DNA of 24,682 nucleotides from a virus, in IMG/VR virus record IMGVR_UViG_3300032069_000051, positions 1-24,682 of that record; one strand, given 5' to 3'. A program made the position numbers and the translations under genes. This document shows, piece after piece, positions 12,687 through 21,289 of the stretch. The notes below the pieces were generated by a model. The model saw only the letters and a program-made list of their open reading frames with translations. It did not search any database and was not told the DNA's origin. Position 1 is the stretch's first letter, and each line of letters starts with the position of its first letter.

Positions 12687-14363
12687 TTATTTGACTCTTC
12701 TTAGACCGAAAGACGGGAGAGCAGCTCGGATTTGCTCGTCCGTCACAGTTTCTCCACCGCCAAGCAGTCCTGAGCCAGTCTTACCCAGAACCGCTGTCTC
12801 CCTCCGTTCAGCCCGAGGTGCCACGGCCACCACGTCCACAGGTTTGAGATCCCGGTTATCAGCCTCGATCTGAAGGAAAGCTTCGTCGGACAAATTGGTA
12901 AGCTTGTCCGCCGAAGTGAGCAGCTCATCCAGAACCTCTGAACCGAGGATCTTCTGGAAGGCCCTTTCAATCAGGTCCACAGCGATTTCCGACCTCACAC
13001 CCGCGTAACGAACTCCGGGTTGAATCAGGTGCTCGCACAACGCAGACTTTATCTTGAAAAGCCCCAGGGGCTCGATATTCAGCAACTGGCGTTTGGCGGC
13101 GAGCTTCAACGCCCTTGTAAATCTCTGCTGATAGAGCTTGAACTGCTCTTCAGCCTCTTTCTTGGATGCCGCCTTCAGATCCTCGATGCCCAGTTCCTCA
13201 GTGGTGATATCGGCAGCTGGGGGTTCCTCACCCTTGCCAGTGCCCTCATCCTTTCCGGCCTCTCCAGCGGGAGCAGCGACTTCCTCACCAGCAGGAGTTT
13301 CCTCGGCCTTGACGTCCTCGGCGATGTCCTTGACCTCGGTGACGATGGCATCAACCACCTCAGGTGGCGCATCGGGCAGGATGAATTCCGTCTTGAATTC
13401 ATCCGCGATGGCATCCGGCGTGGCCTTCTCTTCCGTGGTCTTGAAGATGATGACCTCTTCGGCCAGACCCTGTGTATCCACGTTCTCGGAATTTTCCTGG
13501 ATGTCATCAGCAAACTTTTCCAGCTTGCCATCACCCTCGATTGTCAGGTTGTTTCCAAAGACCCGCAGCACGGCCTCCTTGGAGGCTTCCTCGGGCAGGC
13601 AGAGGAATTTCTGGTAGAGTCCAGCCAGAGCACTTGCCAGCTTCCCCGTATGGAGATAATCTGACTTCTTGGTTCTCCTCTTCCCCTTTCCCACCTCCAC
13701 CTTCTTCTTGTCCACCTTGGCTTTGGCTTCCTTGTCCACAGGGACCTCGGGAGCTGCCGCTGCGGGTGCAGCCGCTGGCGCTGGAGGAATTGCCTCAGCC
13801 GCGGCCGGTTCCGGTGCCTTTACCTCATCCGCCTTCTTCCCTGCGGGAGGCTCGACAGGCTTCTCAGCCGCACTCAGCTTGGGCGATGGATGAGTCGCGT
13901 AGGAAGCAGGGGGTTCCGCCTTGTCCAGAGCACCATCGGCGGTGATGGACTGGTCCACATATTTCCCTGCATCATACTTCTCCGTCCCACCCTGCATCTT
14001 GTCCACGACCCCATTGGCAGTAGCCCGGTCGCCACGAGGCGCCAGATCCCCTACCTGCTTGGGGTCCTTGTCCAAGGTCCCATCCTCAGTGATGGCCTGG
14101 AATTTGGGGGTGAACGCATACTTCTTGGTGGTGAAGGCAAGGCCAAACTTCACGAGATCGTCAAAGACTCCCTCGGCAAAAGCCTTCTCTTTCTCAGCCC
14201 CAAGAACTTTACCGAAGATGCTCTTTTTGCCGTCGGTCAGAAGCGCAATCCTCTTATTGTCCTTCGCGTCTTGCACTTCAAGAACCCAAGACTGGTACGC
14301 AGGGAACTTTACATCCCCGGCAGTCTTGTCCAGTTTTTCGATAAAATACTCTCTCTTGGGCAT
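12687..14363 (-). CDS. Nested scaffold protein, 558 aa (internal start)
   Basis: ATG 14363 (MPKREYFIEKLDK) is in frame with the protease fusion and preceded by AAGAGGAGGAAGGAAA, an ideal ribosome binding site not needed for the long product. A protease gene containing an independently started scaffold at its 3' end is a known arrangement (lambda C/Nu3). The product has a small N-terminal domain (FPAYQSWVLEVQDAKDNKR), a Pro/Ala-rich hinge (PAAAEAIPPAPAAAPAAAAP), an acidic helical stretch and a basic C-terminus (ALPSFGLRRVK) that could bind capsid subunits. It should be made in excess over the fusion. Confidence 0.75.
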   Translation of the reverse strand: MPKREYFIEKLDKTAGDVKFPAYQSWVLEVQDAKDNKRIALLTDGKKSIFGKVLGAEKEKAFAEGVFDDLVKFGLAFTTKKYAFTPKFQAITEDGTLDKDPKQVGDLAPRGDRATANGVVDKMQGGTEKYDAGKYVDQSITADGALDKAEPPASYATHPSPKLSAAEKPVEPPAGKKADEVKAPEPAAAEAIPPAPAAAPAAAAPEVPVDKEAKAKVDKKKVEVGKGKRRTKKSDYLHTGKLASALAGLYQKFLCLPEEASKEAVLRVFGNNLTIEGDGKLEKFADDIQENSENVDTQGLAEEVIIFKTTEEKATPDAIADEFKTEFILPDAPPEVVDAIVTEVKDIAEDVKAEETPAGEEVAAPAGEAGKDEGTGKGEEPPAADITTEELGIEDLKAASKKEAEEQFKLYQQRFTRALKLAAKRQLLNIEPLGLFKIKSALCEHLIQPGVRYAGVRSEIAVDLIERAFQKILGSEVLDELLTSADKLTNLSDEAFLQIEADNRDLKPVDVVAVAPRAERRETAVLGKTGSGLLGGGETVTDEQIRAALPSFGLRRVK

Positions 14364-16439
14364 TTTCCTTCCTCCTCTTAGTTTTTCACTACCGTAGTGT
14401 TTGACCTTAGCTTCTTTATGTGCCTTCACTGGGGACGATCCAGGACTGGTTGCCACCTGAATCGGCTCCAGGATTTTCTTCATTTCCTCAACCTGATCGG
14501 GGGTAGGATACGCTCCCCCCTGTTGCCTCTGCAACCAGGCCTTGGCGTCATCCATGCTGTTGATCTTCTTGTCCTTGATGGCAATTCCAAAGTTGTTCCT
14601 CCAAGCCAGGTTTACCGGTGCATTCTTCATCTCAGTGGGCATAGCCGTGGAGCTTGGCGGGATGGCGGGAATAGCAGAAGGTCCTTCAGCGCGCAGAAAG
14701 CACCGGCCATAATGCTCATGCAAGACCTGGCTGTAAAGCAGATTCCCTTCCATCCTAGGCACACCCAATTGCTCTTCAATGTCCCCGATGATGACTTCCT
14801 TAGGGGTTCTCCGTATCGTGGCCCGAATCCAATTGATAGCCTCATCCACATTGTAGGAGAGTTTCTTGGAAGCGTGGGTGGGAGGCAAGTAGATTTCCTC
14901 AAAAGCGGGCCCCATATCCTCAGGAGCGGCCTTGCTGACATCGGGAGCGTGGGTTATGAAAGTGGCGGGTGCAATCTTGAACCACACACTGTTCTTGAAA
15001 CGTTCGACAAAATCTTTTTTGGCTTGAGGATTGGTCTTGGCCTGATTCCATTCGGTGGAGAGCCTGGCATATTCGGCCGCACGGTCTTGGAGCTCGTTTT
15101 GCAGATCTCTTACCGTCTCGGTATCCCCCATCTGGGTATTGACATCAATCCTCCGCAGGTATTCACTGTACCAAGGGGTGTCCTGGACCTCGGTTAAGAA
15201 CAGGGTATCGAAGAAGTCGTTGAGTTCCTCATCGGACATTTGCTTCCCCAGAAGATCTGTGGGATCCCCTTCCTCTTCAAAGCGCTGCACATACGGAACC
15301 CGGGTCGTCAGCCTTTCTGGATTGGCTTTGAGAGATTCAAGATCATCAAACCCCTCTTTCCCCTCTTCCAGTTTACGAAAACCAAGCACGTCCCAGAGTT
15401 GCTCGTTGTAGAACTTGAGGTCCTTGGGGGTCAGGTCCACCCATCTTTCCACCCGTTGATACTTGGGTTTACCAGTGGTCTCGTCTTTTCCAACTGGCAC
15501 GTTTTCGTAAATCAGTTGGGTTTGCTCGGGGTCAAAGTCAACCCGAATCTTTCTTCCGGCAATTTCGGCCACTTCCCCGATCAGCCCCCCACCCAGGTCG
15601 GTGATGTTATACTGGTTCTTGATCAGGGGAGACACCACCACATCACCAAGATCAATGGCCTGCCCAAGATCATTTTTGATGGCGGAGGCTACTTCCCTTG
15701 CTTTCACGGTGAAAATTCCGCTGAAACGTTTGACGGAGATGACGCTGGCCCTCTTGGAAGCTAACCTTTCTTCCTCAATTGCCGCAGGATCGGCGGGGTC
15801 TTGCACTCGGGAGATTTCATCGTAGCAGACACCGTAGCACCATTCAAACGCCAGCTTGAGCACGCCAGCGGCGGCCCGGTGCATCCTCATCTTGCCCTGC
15901 TTGATATGATCACAGAATTCTTTCTCAGTGTAGGCCTTGTTGCCGCAGACGTTGCATTCGGTCCAGTCCACGGTGCAACCCATGCTGAACTTGCCCTGGA
16001 CCTTTCCCTCCCTCACCAGCCTGCCGTAGATGGGATCCTTCTTGGTATCGACAGCAAGCACAACCTCCACATAAGGCTTGCCTTCCTTGGGCTGCTCCAA
16101 GTGAGCGTCAAGGATGAAGCCGTAGACTTTGCCATCTTGCTTGTGTTCGATGAAATGAGGTTTGAGAATGAAGGTTTGATAAACTTTGCACCCATACTTG
16201 GGATCAAAGCGTTCAAGCTCGTTCATCCGGAAGGCGTCACCGTTGTTGTTGGGCTCATCAGCGTGACAGGCAACGAGAACCAAGTAAGCGTAATCATCAG
16301 GATTGGAGGAGATCTCGTACTTACTTGCGACGATCTTGAGTGCCTCCTTGATGTTCATCCGTCCGCGCTTGGCATAAGCACCCAATGAAGAAAGTTCCCT
16401 CACGTCCTCGACAAGGCTTCCCGTTACATTTTTCCTCAT
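12687..16439 (-). CDS. Prohead protease-scaffold fusion, 1250 aa
   Basis: ATG 16439 follows AGGGGTA. Residues 1-220 match phage head-maturation protease layout: a candidate catalytic His in PHFIEHKQDGKVYG (H95/H99) and a Ser in GKFSMGC (S152). After that a zinc-like cluster C162, C165, C176 and H179 (CNVCGNKAYTEKEFCDH) follows. Residues 220-690 are a long charged middle. Residues 693-1250 form a scaffold-like region with a Pro/Ala/Lys linker (about 870-920) and helical, acidic segments. It lies between portal and capsid genes. The protease would cut scaffold and capsid precursors inside the prohead. The size is much larger than usual proteases (about 200-300 aa). A second start at 14363 gives the scaffold alone. 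Confidence 0.85.
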   Translation of the reverse strand: MRKNVTGSLVEDVRELSSLGAYAKRGRMNIKEALKIVASKYEISSNPDDYAYLVLVACHADEPNNNGDAFRMNELERFDPKYGCKVYQTFILKPHFIEHKQDGKVYGFILDAHLEQPKEGKPYVEVVLAVDTKKDPIYGRLVREGKVQGKFSMGCTVDWTECNVCGNKAYTEKEFCDHIKQGKMRMHRAAAGVLKLAFEWCYGVCYDEISRVQDPADPAAIEEERLASKRASVISVKRFSGIFTVKAREVASAIKNDLGQAIDLGDVVVSPLIKNQYNITDLGGGLIGEVAEIAGRKIRVDFDPEQTQLIYENVPVGKDETTGKPKYQRVERWVDLTPKDLKFYNEQLWDVLGFRKLEEGKEGFDDLESLKANPERLTTRVPYVQRFEEEGDPTDLLGKQMSDEELNDFFDTLFLTEVQDTPWYSEYLRRIDVNTQMGDTETVRDLQNELQDRAAEYARLSTEWNQAKTNPQAKKDFVERFKNSVWFKIAPATFITHAPDVSKAAPEDMGPAFEEIYLPPTHASKKLSYNVDEAINWIRATIRRTPKEVIIGDIEEQLGVPRMEGNLLYSQVLHEHYGRCFLRAEGPSAIPAIPPSSTAMPTEMKNAPVNLAWRNNFGIAIKDKKINSMDDAKAWLQRQQGGAYPTPDQVEEMKKILEPIQVATSPGSSPVKAHKEAKVKHYGSEKLRGGRKMPKREYFIEKLDKTAGDVKFPAYQSWVLEVQDAKDNKRIALLTDGKKSIFGKVLGAEKEKAFAEGVFDDLVKFGLAFTTKKYAFTPKFQAITEDGTLDKDPKQVGDLAPRGDRATANGVVDKMQGGTEKYDAGKYVDQSITADGALDKAEPPASYATHPSPKLSAAEKPVEPPAGKKADEVKAPEPAAAEAIPPAPAAAPAAAAPEVPVDKEAKAKVDKKKVEVGKGKRRTKKSDYLHTGKLASALAGLYQKFLCLPEEASKEAVLRVFGNNLTIEGDGKLEKFADDIQENSENVDTQGLAEEVIIFKTTEEKATPDAIADEFKTEFILPDAPPEVVDAIVTEVKDIAEDVKAEETPAGEEVAAPAGEAGKDEGTGKGEEPPAADITTEELGIEDLKAASKKEAEEQFKLYQQRFTRALKLAAKRQLLNIEPLGLFKIKSALCEHLIQPGVRYAGVRSEIAVDLIERAFQKILGSEVLDELLTSADKLTNLSDEAFLQIEADNRDLKPVDVVAVAPRAERRETAVLGKTGSGLLGGGETVTDEQIRAALPSFGLRRVK

Positions 16440-16456
16440 TACCCCTAATTATAAAT

Positions 16457-16510
16457 GCAAGCACCCCGAAAGGTTTAAAAACTCACGCTTTTTTCTTTGC
16501 TTGTGCTTGC
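16457..16510. other. Inverted repeat between portal and protease genes
   Basis: GCAAGCAC at 16457-16464 and GTGCTTGC at 16503-16510 are perfect complements separated by 38 nt. They fill most of the 71-nt gap between the portal stop (16511) and the protease start (16439). On the minus strand this would form a long-looped stem directly after the portal stop. Role unknown; no T-run follows, so it is not called a terminator. Confidence 0.45.
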
Positions 16511-19500
16511 TTATTTAGGAGCCCCGCCACCTGCAGGTGCGGCAGGAGCGGTGGTTTCGGGAGGCGTTTCACCTGGCGTTTCAGCTACTGGTTCAGCCTC
16601 AGGAGGTGGAACTGCTCCCAGATCCAGCCCCGGAGGAGGTCCCCCCGGAGCCCCGAAGCTGCCACCACCCTCAGCTTTCTCCTCAAGCTGCTTGTAGTAG
16701 TTTATCTTATCCTTGACCCCGAACTCTTTGTCCAATTCCTCAAGTATTTCAGCCTCTTGCCTTGACTTAGTTTCCTGCTCTTCCCAGTCCAGACCCATGG
16801 AGGCGAGCACCTCAGACTTGCTGATGTTGATGCCCAACCGGGTCTTGATGTCGATGTAGGTCCGGACCTTGTCCGCATTGCTTTGAGAATCCAAGGACTT
16901 CTGCCAAACTATGGTTGGAATAATGTAGCGGTTGTCGTCGTTGAGTTCCCGCCTGCTCCGCCTGATCCTTACCCGATGGCTCAGTTCCGCTTGAGTTGGC
17001 TTGATCCAATCGTTTTTCTTAGCCATGACCCCGAAGAATCTTGGATACCACCAGATTTGCTCGAAGAATGAACGCATACCCCTTAAACGCTCCAGGAACA
17101 CCTGTAAGCCCTTTTCGGCTGAGGAGTTATAAGATGCCACATTATCTATGGTGTAGCTGTGGGTGCCCTTTACGGTTAAGCTGTAAACCTTAGGATATTT
17201 AGTTCTATCAACAAGGACAGACTTGACAGCCCTGACCCTGATATAGATGTAGTCGTCATCAACCCAAGCGTCCTTGCGCTCTCCCTTCACATCCTTCCTA
17301 GAGATACCCATCTTCCACATAACCCTTTTCCATACCGGATCCACATCCCCCCAAATCAACTTGAGTAGTTCAACCCCCCTCTTCCCGCATACAGCAAGTC
17401 TCCAAAGATCGTTATCCCCAAAAGACCCCCCACCCCAAGAAGCTCTCTTCTCAGCCGGGTCGCACCAAATAGTTGAAGGATACCCTAATTGGGCAAGAAT
17501 CAGTTCAACTTGTCGAATCAGCTGCTCTGATATGGAGCTATAGGCAACATCAGTAACTATAGTTGTTTTGTTCTTGCCTTTTCTTTGATGGTAATGTCCA
17601 TCACCCCGGAACATACCACGGATCAATTCCTTTTTGAGTTCGAGAGGCCAGTGCATAATTTCCTCAGACATCTTCTTATTAAGTGCTTCTCTCCCCGCAC
17701 TACTCTCCACCCAAGTCAAGAAATCCTTTCTCCGGTCCAAATCTCCAGAACAAGTTACCCAATAGCACCCATTTGCACCCGTGTATTGATCAATTTTTCC
17801 ACTAAGGTCGATAACCTGTAGGCATTTTACAACGTCTTGAGCATAGTAAAACTCCTTTTCATCTTTCCCAAAGGTGAGCACCATCGTTCTGGTCTTTCCG
17901 TTTTGGTTATAATTTATGTACCCTTCGGCTAAATAATAACCCAAAAATCGGGCCTGGGCTTTGGTTGTGTCATTAACTTGGATGTCGTTGACAGTGAACC
18001 GACGAGGAATCATTAAGTAGTCCCCCCGTCTTATGTCCCGAGCTTCCATTTCTTTATGAGGCTCATAATCGTCCAGGGTTCTTATTACCAAGGACCCCCC
18101 GTTCCTGTATTCTTTCCATACAGAAGGGTGTTCAGGATTCCGATGGTGCTTGTCGATAAAACTGTAACAATTTCCATGTCTATTATTTATTGGCCTTACT
18201 TTATTTGGAAGCTCCTTATCACACCCGCAAGCACAAGTTCTTGGAAGTGCAAAGACTGGAAAACGATGGTTTTCAGTCGTAAATAATTTCTTTCCACCGT
18301 AGGCTGTTATCTCAACTCCTTTTTCAGGAGCGTCAAAAGTCAAAACCTCTTCCACTTCTTGAGATGCGCCAAAGCGATCAATTACCTGATCTCCCTTTTG
18401 AACGTCCACGATGTGCTTCATCTCTCCATTACTTAACAGTATATTTGCGTTTTGATTAAAAACACAATATGTAACCTCCCCTGTCAAAAAGGCCTTGCTT
18501 ACCCCCAGAGCAATCAGCTTGATCCGCTCAATGATGTCCCACTCCTTGCTTACGGTCATGACCCTTTCGGTGGTGCCCCAAGCCTCGAAGTTGATCCCGT
18601 AGTGGTAGACCAACCAAGCATGAGGATCAGTTTCAGCCACGGCCAGCAGGTCCCTGAGCCTCCGTTCGTGCTCGGGCCCGGGGATCCACCCGGTAGCCGG
18701 GTTGCCCATCTTGACCACCTTGACCGGAGCTGCGTGCCGACGAGCGGTTTGAATGGTGTTAAAGGTCCCCACCCCGGACACCAGATAGCTGTGATCCCCG
18801 CTGACGGTCAGGTTGAAAACTTTGCAGTTTTTGTGCTTCAGTTCCACTTTCTTCACAGGGACATACACATAATTGTCGTCAACCCAGGCTCCCCTATCGT
18901 AGTACCTATTTTCATCCAACCCCTTTTGCCAAACCAGGTTTATGAGTTTTCGTGCAAAAACGTTTCCCACATCCACACAGTAGAGAAATTTATCCTTTCC
19001 GTTCTTGAGGAGGAACCCCCTGTTCTTATACTCATGGACAGAAGCAAAAATACCCAAATGGTGGAGGATAGCCATCACCTGATGAGCCAGAACGTAGGAT
19101 GCAGTGGCGTAGCGGGCGGAACAGGATTTTCCTCTTTGGGTGAAGGAACCGTCACCCCGGAATAGACCACGGATTAACTCAACCTTCAATTCCAGAGACC
19201 ACCCCATTACCTCAGCAGAGAGTTGCTTATACCGAGATCCAGTTCCCCCATGATAGGTCAACCAGGTGGACAACCACGCATACTCACGCTTAACAAAGTT
19301 AATGACACAGCTGTTCCGATCGGGTATCTCATATTGATGAGTTTCAACACTAAGCTCACTGCAAATACCACTTATATCTTTTATCCAGGAACCCTTTTCT
19401 CCTATGTTGAAAGTCCACTGAATCCCGAACCCGTCAAACCCCCTGAGCTTAACCTTACACCCCTCGGCCACATAATAACCAAGTAATCGGGCCTGATCTT

Positions 19501-21046
19501 TGTTTAATCCGGAGTAATCAGAAGGTTCAAAATAACGAGGGATCATCAGGTAGTCATGTTTTTTAAGGTTCTGCGCCTGCAACTCCTGATAAGGGTTATA
19601 CCCACAAGGGAAGGACCTCAGGGACCACCGTTCATTATTATCAGTCCCATAAGTCTTCCAAGTACTCGCCGTTCTCTTTATTCCCCTTGCCCTCGGGACC
19701 TTTATCTTGAGTTTCCCTCTTCTGTATGCAGTGTAGCAATTAGAGCACAATCCCAAAGCGTTATGAGAAATTTTAGTAGTCCCGCAGTTTATGCACTTTT
19801 CACTCTGAATGGACCAAGACCCCTTCTTTCCCACACTATGCAAAGGAAGAAAGGAAGACCGGTTGCTCACGTCTCCCCCGCAACCACACTGACACTTTCT
19901 CGGATAAGCAAACACAGGGAACCGATGGTGGGGAGTGCATTCAAAAGACATCCCCCCAAACAGGGTCACCTTTGCAATATCCTTCGCGTCCTCTTCCCAG
20001 GCGTCCTCCACGGCTTGAATATGACCATTGCGGTCAAGGACTCTATCCCCCACCTTAACATCCTCGATCTTGATAGGTTGGTATTTAGTATTGTATATTT
20101 CAGTTCCCTTAACGAAACATGCGTTAAAGACTGCATCCTCGAAGATGAGAGTACGCCACAGGCGGCTGAAGATGCTGATACCCCTTACATCGTAAGGAGA
20201 GAGCCGCCGGGGGATGAAGGTCACATTTTCCTCAGTGTTCAGGGGGATGCCCCGTCCATCCTGAAGCATCTGCATGAACTCAGTAGGCACGGCATCCCGG
20301 AACCTCTGATAGCGAGGATCAGGATTGGTGATGATTCTCCGGACCTCATTGGAGACATTGAGCTCCACATAAGGCTGAGTACCCACGAAGGGCACGTCCA
20401 CCACTTTGATATTCAAGGGGTCCTGGAATCCAAGGTAAATCCAACGTCCCTCTTCGTCATCCCAAATCAGATGGGGCAGGACTTCACCGTCCACCAGATA
20501 TCCGACCACCAACCAGCGGAAGTTGCCCAGGGCGTTGGTATCTTCCAGAGCCTTCCACATGTTATCCCGGATTTCCCCATCCACACCCTCTCCAGCCAGT
20601 TCAATATCGGAGAGCATCAGTTCGGCGTACATGTCGATCACGTTACCGCAGACGGGATCCAGGGCGTAGAAGTAACGCCAGAACTTCATGGCCTGACGAG
20701 GATCGGAAGGGAAGAACAGCCGGTCAGGAGACGCAAACTCAGGAATGTAAGGCTGTGGGACGGTTACGTTGACGTTGTAGCCAACCCCGGTGGGATTGGC
20801 AATACCAGAAGTAAAGTCAGCGGTCCTCTGAGAAGCGGCGGTCCTCTGAGAAGCGGCGGTCCTTTGCCCACTAGGGCGAGCCCGGGTCCCCCCGTTGGGA
20901 TCAGGAGCCCCATAAGATTCCGACCCATACCGGGATTCATAGAAGCGGAAAACCTCGTTGGTTAGCCAACTTGATGTATCCCCCAAGCGTATCAGCTGGG
21001 GGAAATAATTTTCCGGGTTGTCAAATTTCATGCCTTTCCGTTTCAT
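16511..21046 (-). CDS. Portal protein with two inteins, 1511-aa precursor (610-aa mature extein)
   Basis: The portal is the dodecameric ring through which DNA enters and leaves the head. ATG 21046 follows AGAGGAGGAATTGA. Extein N (residues 1-309) has a basic start, a triple QRTAAS-type repeat (61-76) and portal-like segments (FWRYFYALDPVCGNVIDMYA, GYLVDGEVLPHLIW). Extein middle (764-860) includes TIQTARRHAAPVKVV and the conserved LGVSKAFLTGEVTY. Extein C (1308-1511) starts SSAEKGLQVFLERLRGMRSF and ends in a Gly/Pro-rich tail. Inteins occupy 310-763 and 861-1307. Removing them leaves 610 residues, a normal size for a portal. It lies between terminase and prohead protease genes, as expected. 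Confidence 0.93.
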   Translation of the reverse strand: MKRKGMKFDNPENYFPQLIRLGDTSSWLTNEVFRFYESRYGSESYGAPDPNGGTRARPSGQRTAASQRTAASQRTADFTSGIANPTGVGYNVNVTVPQPYIPEFASPDRLFFPSDPRQAMKFWRYFYALDPVCGNVIDMYAELMLSDIELAGEGVDGEIRDNMWKALEDTNALGNFRWLVVGYLVDGEVLPHLIWDDEEGRWIYLGFQDPLNIKVVDVPFVGTQPYVELNVSNEVRRIITNPDPRYQRFRDAVPTEFMQMLQDGRGIPLNTEENVTFIPRRLSPYDVRGISIFSRLWRTLIFEDAVFNACFVKGTEIYNTKYQPIKIEDVKVGDRVLDRNGHIQAVEDAWEEDAKDIAKVTLFGGMSFECTPHHRFPVFAYPRKCQCGCGGDVSNRSSFLPLHSVGKKGSWSIQSEKCINCGTTKISHNALGLCSNCYTAYRRGKLKIKVPRARGIKRTASTWKTYGTDNNERWSLRSFPCGYNPYQELQAQNLKKHDYLMIPRYFEPSDYSGLNKDQARLLGYYVAEGCKVKLRGFDGFGIQWTFNIGEKGSWIKDISGICSELSVETHQYEIPDRNSCVINFVKREYAWLSTWLTYHGGTGSRYKQLSAEVMGWSLELKVELIRGLFRGDGSFTQRGKSCSARYATASYVLAHQVMAILHHLGIFASVHEYKNRGFLLKNGKDKFLYCVDVGNVFARKLINLVWQKGLDENRYYDRGAWVDDNYVYVPVKKVELKHKNCKVFNLTVSGDHSYLVSGVGTFNTIQTARRHAAPVKVVKMGNPATGWIPGPEHERRLRDLLAVAETDPHAWLVYHYGINFEAWGTTERVMTVSKEWDIIERIKLIALGVSKAFLTGEVTYCVFNQNANILLSNGEMKHIVDVQKGDQVIDRFGASQEVEEVLTFDAPEKGVEITAYGGKKLFTTENHRFPVFALPRTCACGCDKELPNKVRPINNRHGNCYSFIDKHHRNPEHPSVWKEYRNGGSLVIRTLDDYEPHKEMEARDIRRGDYLMIPRRFTVNDIQVNDTTKAQARFLGYYLAEGYINYNQNGKTRTMVLTFGKDEKEFYYAQDVVKCLQVIDLSGKIDQYTGANGCYWVTCSGDLDRRKDFLTWVESSAGREALNKKMSEEIMHWPLELKKELIRGMFRGDGHYHQRKGKNKTTIVTDVAYSSISEQLIRQVELILAQLGYPSTIWCDPAEKRASWGGGSFGDNDLWRLAVCGKRGVELLKLIWGDVDPVWKRVMWKMGISRKDVKGERKDAWVDDDYIYIRVRAVKSVLVDRTKYPKVYSLTVKGTHSYTIDNVASYNSSAEKGLQVFLERLRGMRSFFEQIWWYPRFFGVMAKKNDWIKPTQAELSHRVRIRRSRRELNDDNRYIIPTIVWQKSLDSQSNADKVRTYIDIKTRLGINISKSEVLASMGLDWEEQETKSRQEAEILEELDKEFGVKDKINYYKQLEEKAEGGGSFGAPGGPPPGLDLGAVPPPEAEPVAETPGETPPETTAPAAPAGGGAPK
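17126..18466 (-). mobile_element. Intein 2 in portal, LAGLIDADG type, 447 aa
   Basis: The intein runs from C861 (CVFNQNANILLSNGEMKHIV) to N1307, followed by Ser1308 as the extein nucleophile. Block B reads TTENHRFPVFALPR (923-936); the C-terminal block ends HSYTIDNVASYN, with Tyr1306 in place of the usual penultimate His. Endonuclease motifs are FLGYYLAEG (1034-1042) and LIRGMFRGDGHY (1141-1152). It shares many segments with intein 1 (RFPVFALPRTCACGC vs RFPVFAYPRKCQCGC; AWVDDDYIYIRV vs AWVDDNYVYVPV), so the two are paralogues. It lacks the second cysteine cluster of intein 1. It interrupts the conserved GEVTY/SSAE motif. Confidence 0.92.
18758..20119 (-). mobile_element. Intein 1 in portal, LAGLIDADG type, 454 aa
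   Basis: The intein runs from C310 (CFVKGTEIYNTKYQPIKIED) to N763, followed by Thr764 as the extein nucleophile. Splicing blocks are visible: block A at the start, block B with a TPHHRF motif (371-375), and block F/G near YLVSGVGTFN. The usual penultimate His is Phe here (F762). The endonuclease motifs are LLGYYVAEG (521-529) and LIRGLFRGDGSF (624-635). Between splicing and endonuclease regions lie cysteine pairs (C385/C387/C389 and C418/C421 with C434/C437), probably zinc-binding. It interrupts the portal at a conserved site (FNA/TIQ). Confidence 0.92.
20819..20866 (-). repeat. 18-bp coding repeat in portal N-terminus
   Basis: Nearly identical 18-bp units encode QRTAAS, QRTAAS and QRTAD in tandem at residues 61-77. 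The unit keeps the frame, so copy number could vary without breaking the protein. It lies in a Ser/Gly/Arg-rich, probably disordered stretch before the portal core. Confidence 0.85.
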
Positions 21047-21072
21047 TCAATTCCTCCTCTCTCCATCTGCAT

Positions 21073-21261
21073 CTACCATTTTTCCTTATCTAAATCCTGA
21101 AGATTCCCTTCAATGACCTTGACCTTATCAGCCTTGACCAGGGCAAATTGCCCCTTGAAATTACCAAATAGGTAGTCCTGTCCACCGACCTCAGCGGCAA
21201 AGAAAACAATACCGGGGAGCCCATCAAACTCCACCTTGCAAGCTTTTTTCCTCTCGGTCAC
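21073..21261 (-). CDS. Hypothetical small protein, 62 aa
   Basis: It starts at GTG 21261 behind GGGAGGGAGATC, 28 nt after the previous stop. It begins with a basic segment (TERKKACKVEFDG), then a beta-like stretch (IVFFAAEVGGQDYLFGNFKG) and a Lys/Asp-rich end. It resembles a small SH3- or OB-like barrel in pattern, but this is only an impression. Located between terminase and portal genes; function unknown. Confidence 0.6.
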   Translation of the reverse strand: MTERKKACKVEFDGLPGIVFFAAEVGGQDYLFGNFKGQFALVKADKVKVIEGNLQDLDKEKW

Positions 21262-21289
21262 GATCTCCCTCCCAAGGAAGCCCCTGGCT

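Noticed and set aside
19556-20965. Plus-strand open frame of 469 aa
   Set aside because: It is the shadow of the portal and intein 1 on the opposite strand; its composition (long runs of Pro, Ser, His) follows the codon bias of the minus-strand gene.
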